Below, one piece after another: positions 1 to 10,909 of a DNA stretch of 31,702 bases. The stretch covers positions 1 to 31,702 of the forward strand of contig JANBPK010000999.1 of the NCBI GenBank assembly GCA_027579435.1. Reading direction: 5' to 3'. Under the pieces are notes generated by a model that ran no database searches, was not told where the DNA came from, and saw only the letters and a program-made list of their open reading frames with translations. The position numbers and the translations under genes are program-made. The DNA comes from Candolleomyces eurysporus (taxonomy: Eukaryota; Basidiomycota; Agaricomycetes; Agaricales; Psathyrellaceae). Every line of letters begins with the position of its first letter. Positions within the stretch are counted from its first letter, which is position 1.

Positions 1-215
1 GCGCCTCTAAGTCGGCAGTCCTCGAGTAGACTCCAACTCTCCGTNAACCCNAAGAGTANGCGTACTCTTTCGTTATCCTTCGCACCGCGCGAGTTATCTT
101 AATATCGGCAGGGTTTCTTAGGGTAGAGATTAGATTAGACACGACCGTGTATTGAATTATGAACTGTTTATTCAATAAAGTGGTATTTATTCGCGAAAAA
201 GCGAACACGGTCGTA

Positions 216-1834
216 TCAGCGGGTCCATTGTGTTCTCCAAAGGAGGGCTTCCCTGGAGGTCATATGAGAAATGACATATCCAATTTTCTTGGTATCGTCA
301 TTATAGATGGACGAGTTGATGTTGAGATAGAGGGTCCATTCATTCCTCCAGGGGGCAAATCGGGATCGGTTTCCATCGAATTCGGAGGTTTTGTGGATCT
401 GAATTTCTTTGGAGGACATCTTTTCTTCGATGATTTCTTTGTTGGAGTCGTCGGGGTTTTGGAAGCGAGATTCAAACTGCTGAGTAGATGTTCGGGATCG
501 ATAAGGGCAGGGTTGAAAGAGGCAGGAATAAAGACTGTTATCGGTTCCTAGATGGCAATCTTCTTCCTCGAGGGAATCGTAATGATGTTGATCGTCCTTT
601 GAACACTCGTAGGCTGGATGAGATCGGTTCCCTGCGTGTGTAGCGTTGGTCTTATCGGGGATTTTGTAGTATTGGAGAGCAGATGAATTAAGGGAACTCC
701 AAGTTTGGATTCGATTCGGACACGGTTGGTTCTTGCACCTTCCTTGGTACTTGTTTCCCTGAAAGTAGGCGTCAGCTGAGGCGGCTTTCTCGAAAAGATG
801 GTTTTGTTTGTCGCAAGGGAGAGAAGGTGGATTGGGAGTCTTTGTTCTTTCCTGTTTGGGTGATTGGGTAGAAGTTTCGGGAGAAGATTCGGGGAGATTA
901 GTCGATGAATCGGGTTGTTGCTGTTGAGATTGTTCAGTCGGTTCGGATGCTGAGGTGGATTGTTGTTGTTGCTCTATCGGTTCAGATTCCGGAGTCAGAG
1001 TTGGGATAGCTCTATCGGTTTGGGTGCCAGAGCTGGTTGAGGTTGCTCTATCGGTTTGGGTGCTGGAGCTGGTTGGGGTTGCTCTATCGGTTTGGGTGCC
1101 GGAGCTGGTTGGAGTTGCTGTTCTGGGGCAGATTCCGCTTGAGAGGTATTTCCTGATTCTTCTTCGTTGTCATTGTCGTTGTCTTCTTTGGGTCCTTGGG
1201 TTGGTTCGGTTCGTTCGGGAGATTTGGATGGCACTTCCTTGATTGGGGTTAGAGTAGGGTTCTTGGCGTCGTGGATAAGTTTCAAGTTGGATTCGGAGGT
1301 TAATTCGTAATTATCGGGGAAAATCTCAGCTCGGGTCGTTCGGAATGGGCACGGTTGTTCTAGACAATAGATCCAGTCGTTGTTTTGGTTTGTGTGAGAG
1401 TCCTTGGTAGTTGGAAGATAGAACGCGTGTTCGTCGTGGGAGTTGCAGAGATAGGAAGGTGAATTCTCATTTCCGGCGAAATTGATGTTCTTGGAGTCAC
1501 AATGGACTAATGCTGGGTCCAGGGATTCTAGAGAATTCGGGAGATCTCGATACGGACAGGGTTGGGTTGAACAGGTTAATAATGCTTCTCCTGCAGTGAT
1601 AACGTCGATGGATCGAGTCAAGGAAAACCAATGCGGAGTCCTTCCGCAAGGTGGGAGTTGAGGGGTAGAAGATCTGGATTGTTTAGGAGTGGATTTCTTG
1701 GAGGAAGATTTCTTCTTGGGAACCGTTGACTGGGAGCTCGATCTTTTTGGTCCGAAAACTTTTGCTGAATGGGGATGTACCTTCTCGACAGAAGGTACTT
1801 TGATGGGAAAGCTTGTTCTTCTGTTATGGGTCAA
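216..1834 (-). pseudogene. Decayed gag polyprotein with duplicated Cys/His modules and a retrotransposon-Gag core
   Basis: The minus strand is open from 1834 to a TGA at 995-997. A shift of one base there joins it to a second stop-free stretch down to about 216. The N-terminal part has Lys/Ser-rich sequence, then a module holding two CxxQPCPxR-type motifs, then a Pro/Gln/Ala-rich repeat (APAPKPIEQPQP, about three units). After the frameshift come a Gln/Ser-rich linker, a second module with two more QPCP motifs, and a Gag core with F-D-G, APWRNEWTLYLN and KIGYVISHM, which resembles the retrotransposon Gag family. The frame ends at a stop just after the core (WRTQWTR), so the protein is truncated as well as frameshifted. 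No ATG is visible at the 5' end, where the frame opens after a stop. Function would be particle formation; this copy is probably dead. Confidence 0.7.
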
Positions 1835-2286
1835 GATTCAGAACCGAGATATGGTTACTGGATCTTGGTTTTGGAGTACTAGAGTGATGTCGTCTTCGTG
1901 GTGGATGACTGCAGTGAGATTTCCTCGAACGAGGGAAAAGTGTCCGTTGTGTCGAATTATAAGGATACGTCGGGGATTAGACAAGATAATAGATATCCCT
2001 GTGTCTGTGGCAACAGTTGGACGTTGCGGCCAATTGTGTTGATTAAAGTATTGAGTCGGGTTTCGAGTATAAGAGCGGCGGAGTGGTCGAGGAATACTGA
2101 GTGAGAAAATAATCGAAGTTGTCGTGGGGCTCCGCGACGACGGACGGTGATCTTGATGCGAAATAATTGAAGTCGATGAGTAGGTCTTTTGCGAATAGTC
2201 AGTACTAGCATATAGCTAGCGAGATACTTGGCTCGAATGGTAGATTCTTGAGAACAAGCTAAAGAACTACAGTACATCGAGGATAA

Positions 2287-2294
2287 GTTATATA
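2287..2294 (-). promoter_or_regulatory. TATA box of the LTR
   Basis: The minus strand reads CTATATAACTTATCC. It lies about 270 nt into the LTR and upstream of gag, where a retroelement promoter would be expected. Confidence 0.45.
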
Positions 2295-2342
2295 GTACAG
2301 GGCAACACTGCCCGTAAACAATAGTCCGAGTCATCATAAGTA

Positions 2343-2436
2343 AGTAGCTGTGCGAGTTCCGAGCGCAGCTACTATGAACACTTCAATCCATACATATTCT
2401 AAGTCAGTAGCTGTGCAATATCATTGCGCAGCTACT
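2343..2436. repeat. Two tandem 31-nt hairpins in the LTR
   Basis: 2343-2373 and 2406-2436 both begin AGTAGCTGTGC and end GCGCAGCTACT, so each folds into a stem of 11 to 15 bp with one mismatch. The second has the longer stem and a short loop. The arms are conserved between the two units while the loops differ. They lie at the upstream (U3) side of the LTR TATA box. Confidence 0.8.
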
Positions 2437-2561
2437 ATGAAACACTAAGTCCATCAAATATCAGTAAAAATGAGTCAACAAGAAAGAAAACGAGTCAGGA
2501 TACTATATAGATTACACAGCTATTACTAGTATCCTATTATCCGAGTCATAAGTCGTAACAG

Positions 2562-3052
2562 CATGCACTTCGCGAAGGAAAGTAGATTGAGGAGCTGAGG
2601 AAAAAGCGAACAAGCTATCAACGACACATGTCAGGTTGTTCGACTTTATCAGGAGAGCGGTAAGACGATGATGGAAGGTCGGTTGTTAAGTCAGCGGCGG
2701 TCTCGGTGCCTCAAAGTCAAGGATTCAACGCATTGAGGTAGAAACGGATTAATCTCAAGCAATATTTTGAGTTCTTGCCACAGCACTCCTCCGAGGATTT
2801 GAGTACTAGGTGACGGAGGATGTACCTCCTTATTCGCGGGGAGGAGTGCCACCAAAAAAGATTGGAAGCTTCTGACCGAGTGTTGGTCTCGATAATCAAG
2901 TTGACTACTTCCCGGGGTCGAGGGATTCCTTGGTATACAAGAGCTGGAGACAGTGAGAGGCATGGTGGAATGTTGTCGTTAATCTTGTTCGCTGTTAGTG
3001 AAGGAGTTTCTGTCCTCTGAGCCTGTGCTTGTGTCTCGTCTACTGAGGACAC
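2562..3052 (-). pseudogene. F-box family 2 remnant (FBX2-i), N-terminal part only
   Basis: The minus strand encodes a protein starting (M/V)SSVDETQAQAQRTE, with an F-box-like stretch REVVNLIIETN followed by SPRIRRYILRHLVLK, the usual shape of Agaricomycete F-box proteins. After a frameshift the LRR-like part LLEINPFLPQCVESLTLRH follows. It is the counterpart of the copy at 10678. Here the start codon is GTG where copy ii has ATG, the frame is broken, and the gene is cut at 2562 by the LTR element. F-box proteins act as substrate adaptors of SCF ubiquitin ligases; this copy cannot encode one. The family assignment is my inference from motif shape. Confidence 0.6.
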
Positions 3053-3104
3053 AGTGGTGGTGTTGAGGAGGAATCGGGCATGCCAACGTCGGGCGTAAGG
3101 GCTT

Positions 3105-3110
3105 CACGTG
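3105..3110. promoter_or_regulatory. CACGTG E-box upstream of FBX2-i
   Basis: The context is TTCACGTGAA, a perfect 10-nt palindrome, 53 nt upstream of the FBX2-i start position. The same motif lies upstream of FBX2-ii and of F-box genes A, C and D. Confidence 0.4.
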
Positions 3111-3261
3111 AAGAAAGCATTGACAATTTAGGCAGGTGCGCCCCTGTCCTCGGGTTTTCATTGCGACCACCATTGTCCACGATCAATCCATAAATCATTC
3201 GCCTGCAGCTCCGACTATGACCTAACATCCTTCAAAGCTAACGCACCAGTGGCTCAGATCG

Positions 3262-3330
3262 ATTCGTGCACTTGACGGGATCTTGATAACCATTCAAAGT
3301 AACGGTACTTGTGATGCCGGATTACGATAA
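3262..3330 (+). pseudogene. Tail relic of a family 1 F-box gene (last 22 codons and stop)
   Basis: Reading plus, the 23 codons give IRALDGILITIQSNGTCDAG and then LR-stop. This matches the C-termini of the four family 1 genes (for example SIRALDGISITIQ in gene C). Nothing upstream of 3262 matches the family: the preceding sequence belongs to the FBX2 block and the junction is sharp. It is a fifth family 1 locus reduced to its 3' end. Confidence 0.8.
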
Positions 3331-3712
3331 AATGTTTCTCGGATCACCTACAACTGGTGTGGTTTTTGCACGAATTCTGCGATTTTATCTTGAGCTCACT
3401 TGAAGAGTATGGCATATCAGGTACTATAAAGACTGTAAATAATGAACGAGGTCCGGGATATTGGTGCTCTATCGATATCCAGCAGCTTAAAATAGCCATT
3501 CTTACAATATCTCGAAGGACGCGTCCATCCTTCGACTGCCCCATTCCACACCCTGACGCGAATTCGTTCAGTTGGACCTTCAGGTATTTCGGGTCAAGCT
3601 CTAGGCACGATATGTCGTCGTTGACCTACCATGCACGTGAAAGTGCCTTTGAATTGCAATTACATGGTCATCCTTGCCACTATTCGGCCCTACACGCACC
3701 TTTCTTCTCGCC
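3331..3712 (+). other. Intergenic region and promoter of F-box A
   Basis: No supported coding sequence. The part from about 3540 is alignable with the upstream region of F-box C: both hold CACACCCTGAC, a following AATTCGTT, a GATATGTCGT-like segment (CGATATGTCGT against CGACATATCG on the coding strand) and a CCATGCACGTGAA box. It is therefore a retained family promoter. Confidence 0.55.
3634..3639. promoter_or_regulatory. CACGTG E-box in the F-box A promoter
   Basis: CACGTG lies in ACCATGCACGTGAA, 74 nt upstream of the ATG at 3713. The same box, at nearly the same distance, is present upstream of F-box C and D. Confidence 0.45.
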
Positions 3713-5447
3713 ATGATCTCCAACGATAAGCTTCTAAATCGGGGACCTTTGCTCAAGTTGATAGGGAACAACGACCCTCCTAGATTGGAAGAGTGCCAGT
3801 CGGCCTCACAGACGCTCCAGGAAATCGATCTCGAGCTGCAAAGACTGCAAGATGCAATCACGGTCCTCCAAACACAGGCGTTTCAACTACAATTACAATA
3901 CAGGACCCTCAAAACGAAAAGAGACGACCAGATAGCCCCGATCCTTTCGCCGTGGCGAAGGCTACCCCCGGAAATATTGGCTAACATCCTGCAATTCGCG
4001 ATCAACCCAGGCCGGTATTACAGTTTCATATCCCCCCACCGACTCCACGAATCGTTTGCACTTCAAGAATATGCGTGCGGTTTGTAGGATGTGGCGCGAG
4101 TTGGCATTTTCTACCCAATCCCTATGGACCAATGTCTGGATCGACTTTGATTGCATAACAGATATCGCTGTGACTATCCGTGGCGTCCAGAAATACTTCC
4201 AGCGGGCGGGACCCTCCCTACCCCTCGAACTGGGATTCTCGTGGGTCAGGAACCGATCTGACCCCAGCGGTTGGATAGACTACTTATTCTCCCAGAGATC
4301 CCGCCTGACGGAGATGACCTTCATCTCGACAACGTCTAACGTTCGGATCTTCGAGGAAAAAGTGAAAGCTTTGAGAGGAGCGAGATGGGATATGCGGTAT
4401 CTAAGCATCGACGTTCGCTCCGGAGGGACCGTACCTGCAAACTGCGACGCCATTGAGGCGTCATTTCCAAAACTCAAAACTTTACATTTCGCGACGGACA
4501 ACGACGAAGCTTGTAAAATGGCGCTGCTTCGTGGCCATTCAAGCCTTGGCAAGCTGCGTGTGCGCATGCACTACGCCAAACCCGACTTGTGGTTTTCCAA
4601 GCTCGGCGGTTTTTCATCCCTCAAAGAACTCACTCTAATCATGAATCCCCACATCCTTCTCTCAGCCGACGAGCCTGTCTGCGACTTTCCCCGCCTTCAT
4701 TACCTCAAAATACGCAATGCCTCCTCATTCATCATCTTCTCCAAAATTCGATCCCCTTCCCTCTCCACCCTCCAAATCAACACTTCCTTGTCTAAACATA
4801 GAGTTTACTACCATCATGATGCTATCACCGTCCAACAACGTCTCTGGACGACATTCCCGCAATTGATCGACTTCCTCCAAGAATCGGGGTCGAGTATACG
4901 AGAATTTCACCTCAGGTGCTGGTTCCTCCAAGATAATGAGGCCCTTCGCCGCCTCCTTGGATCCCTCTCCTCCGTGCACAGGTTGTGCCTCGACACTTGG
5001 TTCACAGATGAGTCTGAATCCATCTGTGATAATGTTGGCGACGATAGAGCGCAAGCTCAGAACAGCCAAGCATTACTCCCCTTCATTCGCAAGATCTGCA
5101 TGCATTCGCCGGATGTGGACCCGTACGGGACGGAATCGGGGCCAATGATCCGCAAATCATCTTATTGGAGGTCTTTCTCGGCATTTTTGCATTCGAGAAA
5201 TTTGACTTCAGAATCAAAGACCAGTGACAGTGCTCCTGGCGCCATAACGGAAAGCAACGGGCTTGACGCCAGTTTCATGGATGTTAACAACACGGACAGG
5301 CCGAACCTACTTGTATGTCTTCCAGACAAAGTAAAAGCCGTGTTCGACGAAACGCAACGGAAACCGTTCGAGTCGATCCGTGAACTTGATGGGATCTCGA
5401 TTACCATTCAAGCTCAACGTACTTGCGAGTATGATACTGTGTGGTAA
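3713..5447 (+). pseudogene. F-box protein A (family 1), one +1 frameshift in a C6 run
   Basis: Single-exon gene of about 577 residues if the frameshift is ignored. Residues 1-70 contain LIGNNDPP and a Leu/Gln-rich coiled coil, then an F-box-like domain opens at LSPWRRLPPEILANILQFAI and continues through RAVCRMWRELAFSTQSLWTN. The rest is LRR-like (SSLKELTL, FLQDNEALRRLLGSLSSVHR) and ends with LDGISITIQ. F-box proteins recruit substrates to SCF ubiquitin ligases; the C-terminal part would bind the target. At 4032-4037 there are six C where intact relatives need five, so the frame changes between the two halves of the F-box. Everything after it is open to 5447, so the indel is either recent or a sequencing error in the homopolymer. 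The ATG at 3713 is the start shared by copies A, B and C. Confidence 0.8.
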
Positions 5448-5622
5448 TTCTACTATTCATGTAGTACCAGATATGTACCGTGTTTAGAATTTTCCTTACA
5501 GCGCAGACTTCCTCTCCCGATCCCCAATCACCGTAAGCCGCCCGATCAGCTTTCAGATAGTACAATTTCATGAATTGTGGTCACTATAATATACAGCGTC
5601 AGGCACGATGAAAGACGTTCTA

Positions 5623-6641
<1,019 letters not shown>

Positions 6642-6647
6642 ACGACG

Positions 6648-6905
6648 AAATGGTATGCTCAATCCTTCTCGATGCATTGCCATAGAGATGCGTTGTGCTC
6701 GAGTGAGCCCTTCAAAGTTGGCGATGGACTGTTCACTCCGGCTTGGCTCGAGGACGATCCGACGGAAATGATGCTTCTTGGATATCAAGCCTAGTTGACG
6801 AGACCAGTTAACTTCATAGTGGAGCTGCAGGAAACGTAGTCGGAGGCTGCGAGAACTACGACCGTGTCTACAACTGCCTGAACCAATCTCGGTGGACGCT
6901 ACTTG
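6648..6905 (+). pseudogene. Relic of an unrecognised gene (copy 1)
   Basis: The plus strand aligns with the minus-strand relic at 24100-24372. Shared segments include the codons for FKVGDG and the nucleotide stretches CTTCATAGTGGAG and GACCGTGTCTAC. This copy has several in-frame stops. It lies downstream of seven-TM gene a and convergent with it, the same arrangement as the other copy with seven-TM gene c. I do not recognise the family. Confidence 0.5.
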
Positions 6906-7334
6906 TACGAGAGGAGGGGACATGACGATGCACTGTCAAACTTTGCAATGTGTTGTTACGTACGTGACTTTGCCTGAGGTCGTGGTTCCAGTGGGCCCTG
7001 CAGTGATGTTTTGGCACAGGTAATAGTATTCAGCGTACAAGTACAGTGCGAGCTACAGAAGTCCGAGCTTCGAGTTTACTAAGTAGCCTACATAGAGAAC
7101 GGTTACACATAAGCATCATTGGAAGTCATGGCAATTTTTTGTCCGATTTTCTCGTAGATACGTTGAAGGAAAGCAGAGTCCGAGAGGAAAAGACACAAGA
7201 TAATTCACTACCCCACACGCGGATTGAGGTGTGGGAGTCCAAGTTAAAACAGTTCAAACCTTCAGCTCGTCCTGGGAGTAGGCCAGAGTCTTGGCGCCAA
7301 CGATGTCCGTGTGGAGGGAAGAATCCCTAAGCTT
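6906..7334 (-). other. Non-coding 3' flank of seven-TM gene a
   Basis: No supported gene. From about 7030 to 7334 it matches the 3' flanks of seven-TM genes b (12970-13219) and c (23708-23965), including CACATAAGCATCAT and GTCATGGCAATTTTTTGTC. It also contains the last 33 codons that the premature stop of gene a has cut off. Confidence 0.6.
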
Positions 7335-8601
7335 CTAGACAATCGCCGTCTCAGCCTTTCTCGCAAATCCCTTGGCCTCTGCTCGCAGATGGCGAATCGC
7401 AATCAGATGAGGTGCCATGACCTTGATAACAAAGAATATTAGACGAGAAATCGGGGAACCGTGGTAGCGATCCACTTACACTGAACACAAGCCAAAGGAT
7501 CGCGAATACTCCTTCGAAATGGAACGCAGTGTTTGTATAGCTTATCACAACTCGAGAATACGCGATTACCATGACCAAGCAGCATAAAGTGACCGGAAGC
7601 GCGGCGTCAACAAGGAGGATCTGGCGCTTGTTATACCCCGGTCTCTTGTCGTTGTCCAGAGGGAAGCTGCCTCCTTCCGGAACGGTGGATTTTCCATGAA
7701 GCTGCAGGAACCTCCGGGTGGCAATAGAAACAGTGACGAGGAGGTTGAAGATGAACGAGAGGGCGAACGACAAGTGCATGAGCTCGTTGAATGTCAATCG
7801 GAAGAGGCGAGGATGGACCGGCACATCCCAATCGAACCTCAAGATGGTATACATTTCGACAAATGAGATGACTTGAGGGGAAAATCAGCCTGGGAGAACA
7901 CGGGGAATAAGGAAAATAAATGACTCACCGACCCAGAGGACATAGAGCGCTATGACGGGGGCGTACACCATCCACATATCAGAGAACACCTTGTAGACTC
8001 GGAAGACCTGTCCATTCGTCAAACCAATTCCGTTGCAGCAAAGAATACGAAAGTGACGTACCAAAATACCATTGACGATGGAGAGAATAACCTGGGCATT
8101 GAGGGCAAAGATCGTTCTCAGAACCTTATCGACCTTATCGTGGATATAACCGTTCCGGATGACCCCTCTGCACTTTATCCAGCCGGAACTCTGGACGACA
8201 TCGCCCTGCGTATCCCAGGTTGCGACAGCACACATAGCCTCCTTCAAGGCCAGCAAGACCTTCGTGCAGTACAGAATGGTCCCAATGACAAAAAGCGCGA
8301 ACAATACAAGGCTGATGACAGCGTAAACGCCAGGACTCCTCTTATCTCCCTGGCTACGCCTCCGCCCAAGGAGCTTGAGGATGGTGGCCGATTTGACGGC
8401 CAATACGACTTGAAATTGTGCTGATGTTAGCGTTCAAAGAATAAGTTTGAGGCCAAGAACTTTCGACTAACCTGTGAACGTGGAAAGCAGAATACATCTC
8501 ACCATGTCAACGACAATCTCAGATCCTGGGCTTTGGCTATGGACACTCAGAAAGTAGGAATGAGTGTCGAAGGACCAGAAAGAGGGAGTCAATGCAGACA
8601 T
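7335..8601 (-). CDS. Seven-TM membrane protein a, five exons, C-terminally shortened
   Basis: Exons on the minus strand are 8472-8601, 8062-8408, 7929-8007, 7480-7871 and 7335-7421, with introns of 54-63 nt and GT-AG borders. The start is MSALTPSFW. About seven hydrophobic segments can be counted: IVVDMVRCILLSTF into VVLAVKSATIL, YAVISLVLFALFVIGTILY, NAQVILSIVNGIL, MWMVYAPVIALYVLWV, FALSFIFNLLVTVSI, ALPVTLCCLVMVIAY and VFAILWLVF. I do not recognise a named family. Compared with copies b and c, the codon for Asp before KLRDSS is replaced by TAG (7335-7337), which removes about 32 C-terminal residues; the lost sequence is still readable downstream. The alternative acceptor ACATCAG would add four residues at exon 2. 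It may be functional or an early pseudogene. Confidence 0.7.
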
Positions 8602-8650
8602 GGTGAGACACAAGGGGGGGGAGACGGGGGNATGTGATGTCTTCCTCTGG

Positions 8651-8745
8651 TTTTATAGCATCTATGTCCCGTTTCTGGCCCGGACCTTTTCTGGGAAAGG
8701 CCACCATTAATAAAGTTCTGTGTGGGAGTTAACGTTAACGTTAGC
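8651..8745 (-). promoter_or_regulatory. Promoter of seven-TM gene a: TATA box and GTTAAC repeat
   Basis: TATAAAA on the minus strand at 8651-8657 is 50 nt upstream of the ATG. At 8728-8745 there are tandem GTTAAC hexamers (GTTAACGTTAACGTTAGC). Both elements recur at the same places upstream of gene b. Copy c keeps the GTTAAC box but has a degenerate TATA. Confidence 0.5.
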
Positions 8746-8944
8746 GTATGAATCGGATATAAGTGGTTTCCTCAGCAGGGTTAGGTTCCTGGTCCGCAGC
8801 ACCTGCCACTTTCATGCACGTCCCAGTCGAGAACCTACACCCCTTGCCGCGTCGAGATTCATTCTTTGAAAGCCACAGTTTCGAAGCCTAGTTTCGATGT
8901 AGAACATAGAGGTAAAGAGATTAGAGGGCTGAAATACTCACTTC

Positions 8945-9560
8945 GCCAGGGCGGAAGTCCAAATCATGGAATACAATGGCGAATGATGGATGCTCCGGTT
9001 GGAAACGGTTGGAAAAGGTGGGAATCATGTCTACCAACGCTGGAATTCTATCTGTCCAAGAAATTGATACAACGTTCTCGAATACAACGGTTGTTCATTG
9101 CCCTTCGATATCTGAGGTAAATGCGCAGCTAATTGTCCATAAAAGGGAGACTTGACGGTAGGCTCACCTCTCCGACGAGAAAGGATTCCCGAGCTCACGG
9201 AATATAGCTCTCGCCACATTTTAAAGCTGAGTATCGCCGGCAACTTCTTCATTTCTTCCATTTCCGAATAGCCATGCTTCCAAGATCAGAGAATTCCAAG
9301 TGATACCGCCCGAGCTTGCGACAAAACCAACGGCAATAGAGTTGAAGGGCGTTTGATCAAACTGAGGAGAGCAATAGATACACGTCAAAGCTGTGGAAGG
9401 AGCAACAGGCCGCTCTTGGACCGAGATCAAGGATATCTAGCATGGAAAGTGAGAACAGAAGGCACAGCCATGAAAGAAGCAAAACCGACCGAGAAATCTT
9501 CACGTAGTTCCCGAGCCGGAATTCGGGATAGAATGTAGATTTGGACCCCCCTGTGCGAAC
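8945..9560 (-). pseudogene. Unrecognised gene X, remnant a
   Basis: Minus-strand reading segments shared with copies b and c include ILSRIPA-RELRE, a likely intron, then ISVQERPVAPSTALTCIYCS followed by FVASSGGI, and after another likely intron (GTGAGCC...CCTCAG) ISKGNEQPLYSRTLYQFLGQ. The next segment, open and hydrophobic in copy c (FPAFPIAGCLVLLMSYPMML), is broken by stops here. It sits between FBX2-ii and seven-TM a, all on the minus strand. It could be the 3' half of the FBX2 gene or a separate gene; the frames do not settle this. Confidence 0.4.
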
Positions 9561-10678
9561 GACCCTGGCCATAGTCCAACAGGTACAAGGCTGATCATGA
9601 CGAACTTTGCATACCTGCACGAGTGAGAAAGCCAGTCGAGTTCAAGAGGAAGGGAATTTATCCAATTTAGCCCAGTCGCGTAAAAGGATTCGCAATCCAG
9701 GAGTATAGAGATTTCGATGAGGCTGGGAAAACGGAGAGGAGGATCGGAGGTATAGAATGAGAGGTATACATACGACTCCAGGCTTTTGCCGCAGAGATGG
9801 AGCATGTTGATCCATTCATCCACGACACTCGAGGAGTTATGTAGGCTTTCGCTTCTTTTTCCTTCTACTTCAGAGTTCCCCGCGAAATACTCGAGCGGGA
9901 TCGCCGTGAACTGGAGGTCTGCATGCCCAAAACATCGAGTTTCCTTCCTTTCATCACCACCATCTACATTCCTGCATTTTCTGTTTCGACCTTGCCTATG
10001 CTACCAGCGCGATTAGGTGCCAAACGAGAACAGTACTCTTCCTTTCTCGAAGCTGGTACGGAGCCTGGTAATGAGGTATAGTCTGAATGTCGCGCGCGGA
10101 TTCTTCATCAGCGAGCAGAGAAGGTGCAGGATACGGTAATCTGAGACCTGAGTCGATGATAACGAGGGATTCAAGGCGTGCGTGCACTTCCCGAAGGAAA
10201 GTAGATTAAGGAGCCGAGGGAAAAGCGAACAAGCTACTAACCAACGGTACATGTCAGGTTGTCCGACTTTGTCAGGAGCGGGAAGACGATGATGGAAGGT
10301 CGGTCGTTAAGCCAGCGGTGGTCTCGGTACTCAGTCCAAGGATTTAACGTATCGAGGAAAAAACGGATTATTCTCGAGCAATATTTTGAAGTCCTTGCCA
10401 CAGCATTGCTCCGACCCCGGAGGCTTGAGTACTAGGTGACGGAGGAGATACTTCCTAATTCGCGGGTAGCCGTGCCGTTGAAAAAGACTGGAAGCCTTAG
10501 ACTGAGTGTTGTTCTGTACGTGGCCGATAACCAAANTCGGGGTAGGGGGGATTCCCTGGTATACGAGAGCTAAAGACAGCTGGAGGCATGGTGGAATGTT
10601 GTCGTTGATCTTTTTCGCTCTCGGTGAAGGAGTTTCTGTCCTCTGAGCCTGTGGTTGTGTCTCATCTACTGAGGACAT
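9561..10678 (-). pseudogene. F-box family 2 protein (FBX2-ii), frameshifted
   Basis: The ATG at 10678 starts MSSVDETQPQAQRTETPS, followed by an F-box-like segment ending PRIRKYLLRHLVLKPPGSE and LLENNPFFPRYVKSLD. The frame then shifts by one base near 10340 and continues as YRDHRWLNDRPSIIVFPLL. Further on are HARLESLVIIDSG with a possible splice site, SLLADEESARDIQTIPHYQ, and INMLHLCGKSLESY. The order (F-box, 'LLENNP...YVKSL', LRR-like) is typical of Agaricomycete F-box/LRR proteins, which I know from family shape rather than from any search. An N lies inside it at 10536. It is probably not functional. Confidence 0.55.
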
Positions 10679-10758
10679 AGTGGTGGTGTTGAGGAGGAAT
10701 CGGGCATGCCACCGGCTTCTGATTCCGTTGCTCCATACCGGGCCGGCCGTAACGGCCT

Positions 10759-10764
10759 CACGTG
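10759..10764. promoter_or_regulatory. CACGTG E-box upstream of FBX2-ii
   Basis: The context is CTCACGTGAAGAGAG, 81 nt upstream of the FBX2-ii ATG. It corresponds to the box at 3105 in copy i. Confidence 0.4.
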
Positions 10765-10909
10765 AAGAGAGCAATTAGGCAAGTGCGCCCCTGTCCTCGG
10801 GTTTTCATTGCGACCACCATCGTCCACGACTAATTCATAACTCATTCGCCTGCAGCTGCGGCCATGACCTAACCTCCTTCGAAGCTAGCGCACCAGTGGC
10901 TCAGAACGC

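Larger units (their letters stand above)
1..2561 (-). mobile_element. Left-truncated LTR retrotransposon (Ty3/gypsy-like), minus strand
   Basis: Reading the minus strand from 2561 there is an LTR-like region, then a gag-type reading frame that runs off towards the left edge. The Gag carries a retrotransposon-Gag core near 400-216. No protease, reverse transcriptase or integrase is visible because the window ends first. The right edge is sharp: the minus strand begins TGTTACGACTTATGAC at 2561, and from about 2562 the sequence matches the FBX2 copy at 10180 onwards, so the element sits inside an older F-box gene. Three Ns (45, 51, 59) and stop codons near the left end show decay or poor sequence. 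The family assignment rests on the Gag core and organisation only. Confidence 0.75.
1950..2561 (-). repeat. LTR of the retroelement (inner boundary approximate)
   Basis: This non-coding stretch lies between gag and the sharp junction at 2561/2562. It starts (minus strand) with TGTTACGACTT, holds two hairpins and a TATA box, and is about 600 nt, a normal LTR length. No second LTR is in the window to fix the inner end, and I could not identify a convincing primer-binding site between it and gag. Confidence 0.55.

Noticed and set aside
955..1242. Plus-strand frame with repeated Val/Leu-rich units
   Set aside because: It is the reverse reading of the Pro/Gln/Ala repeat of gag.
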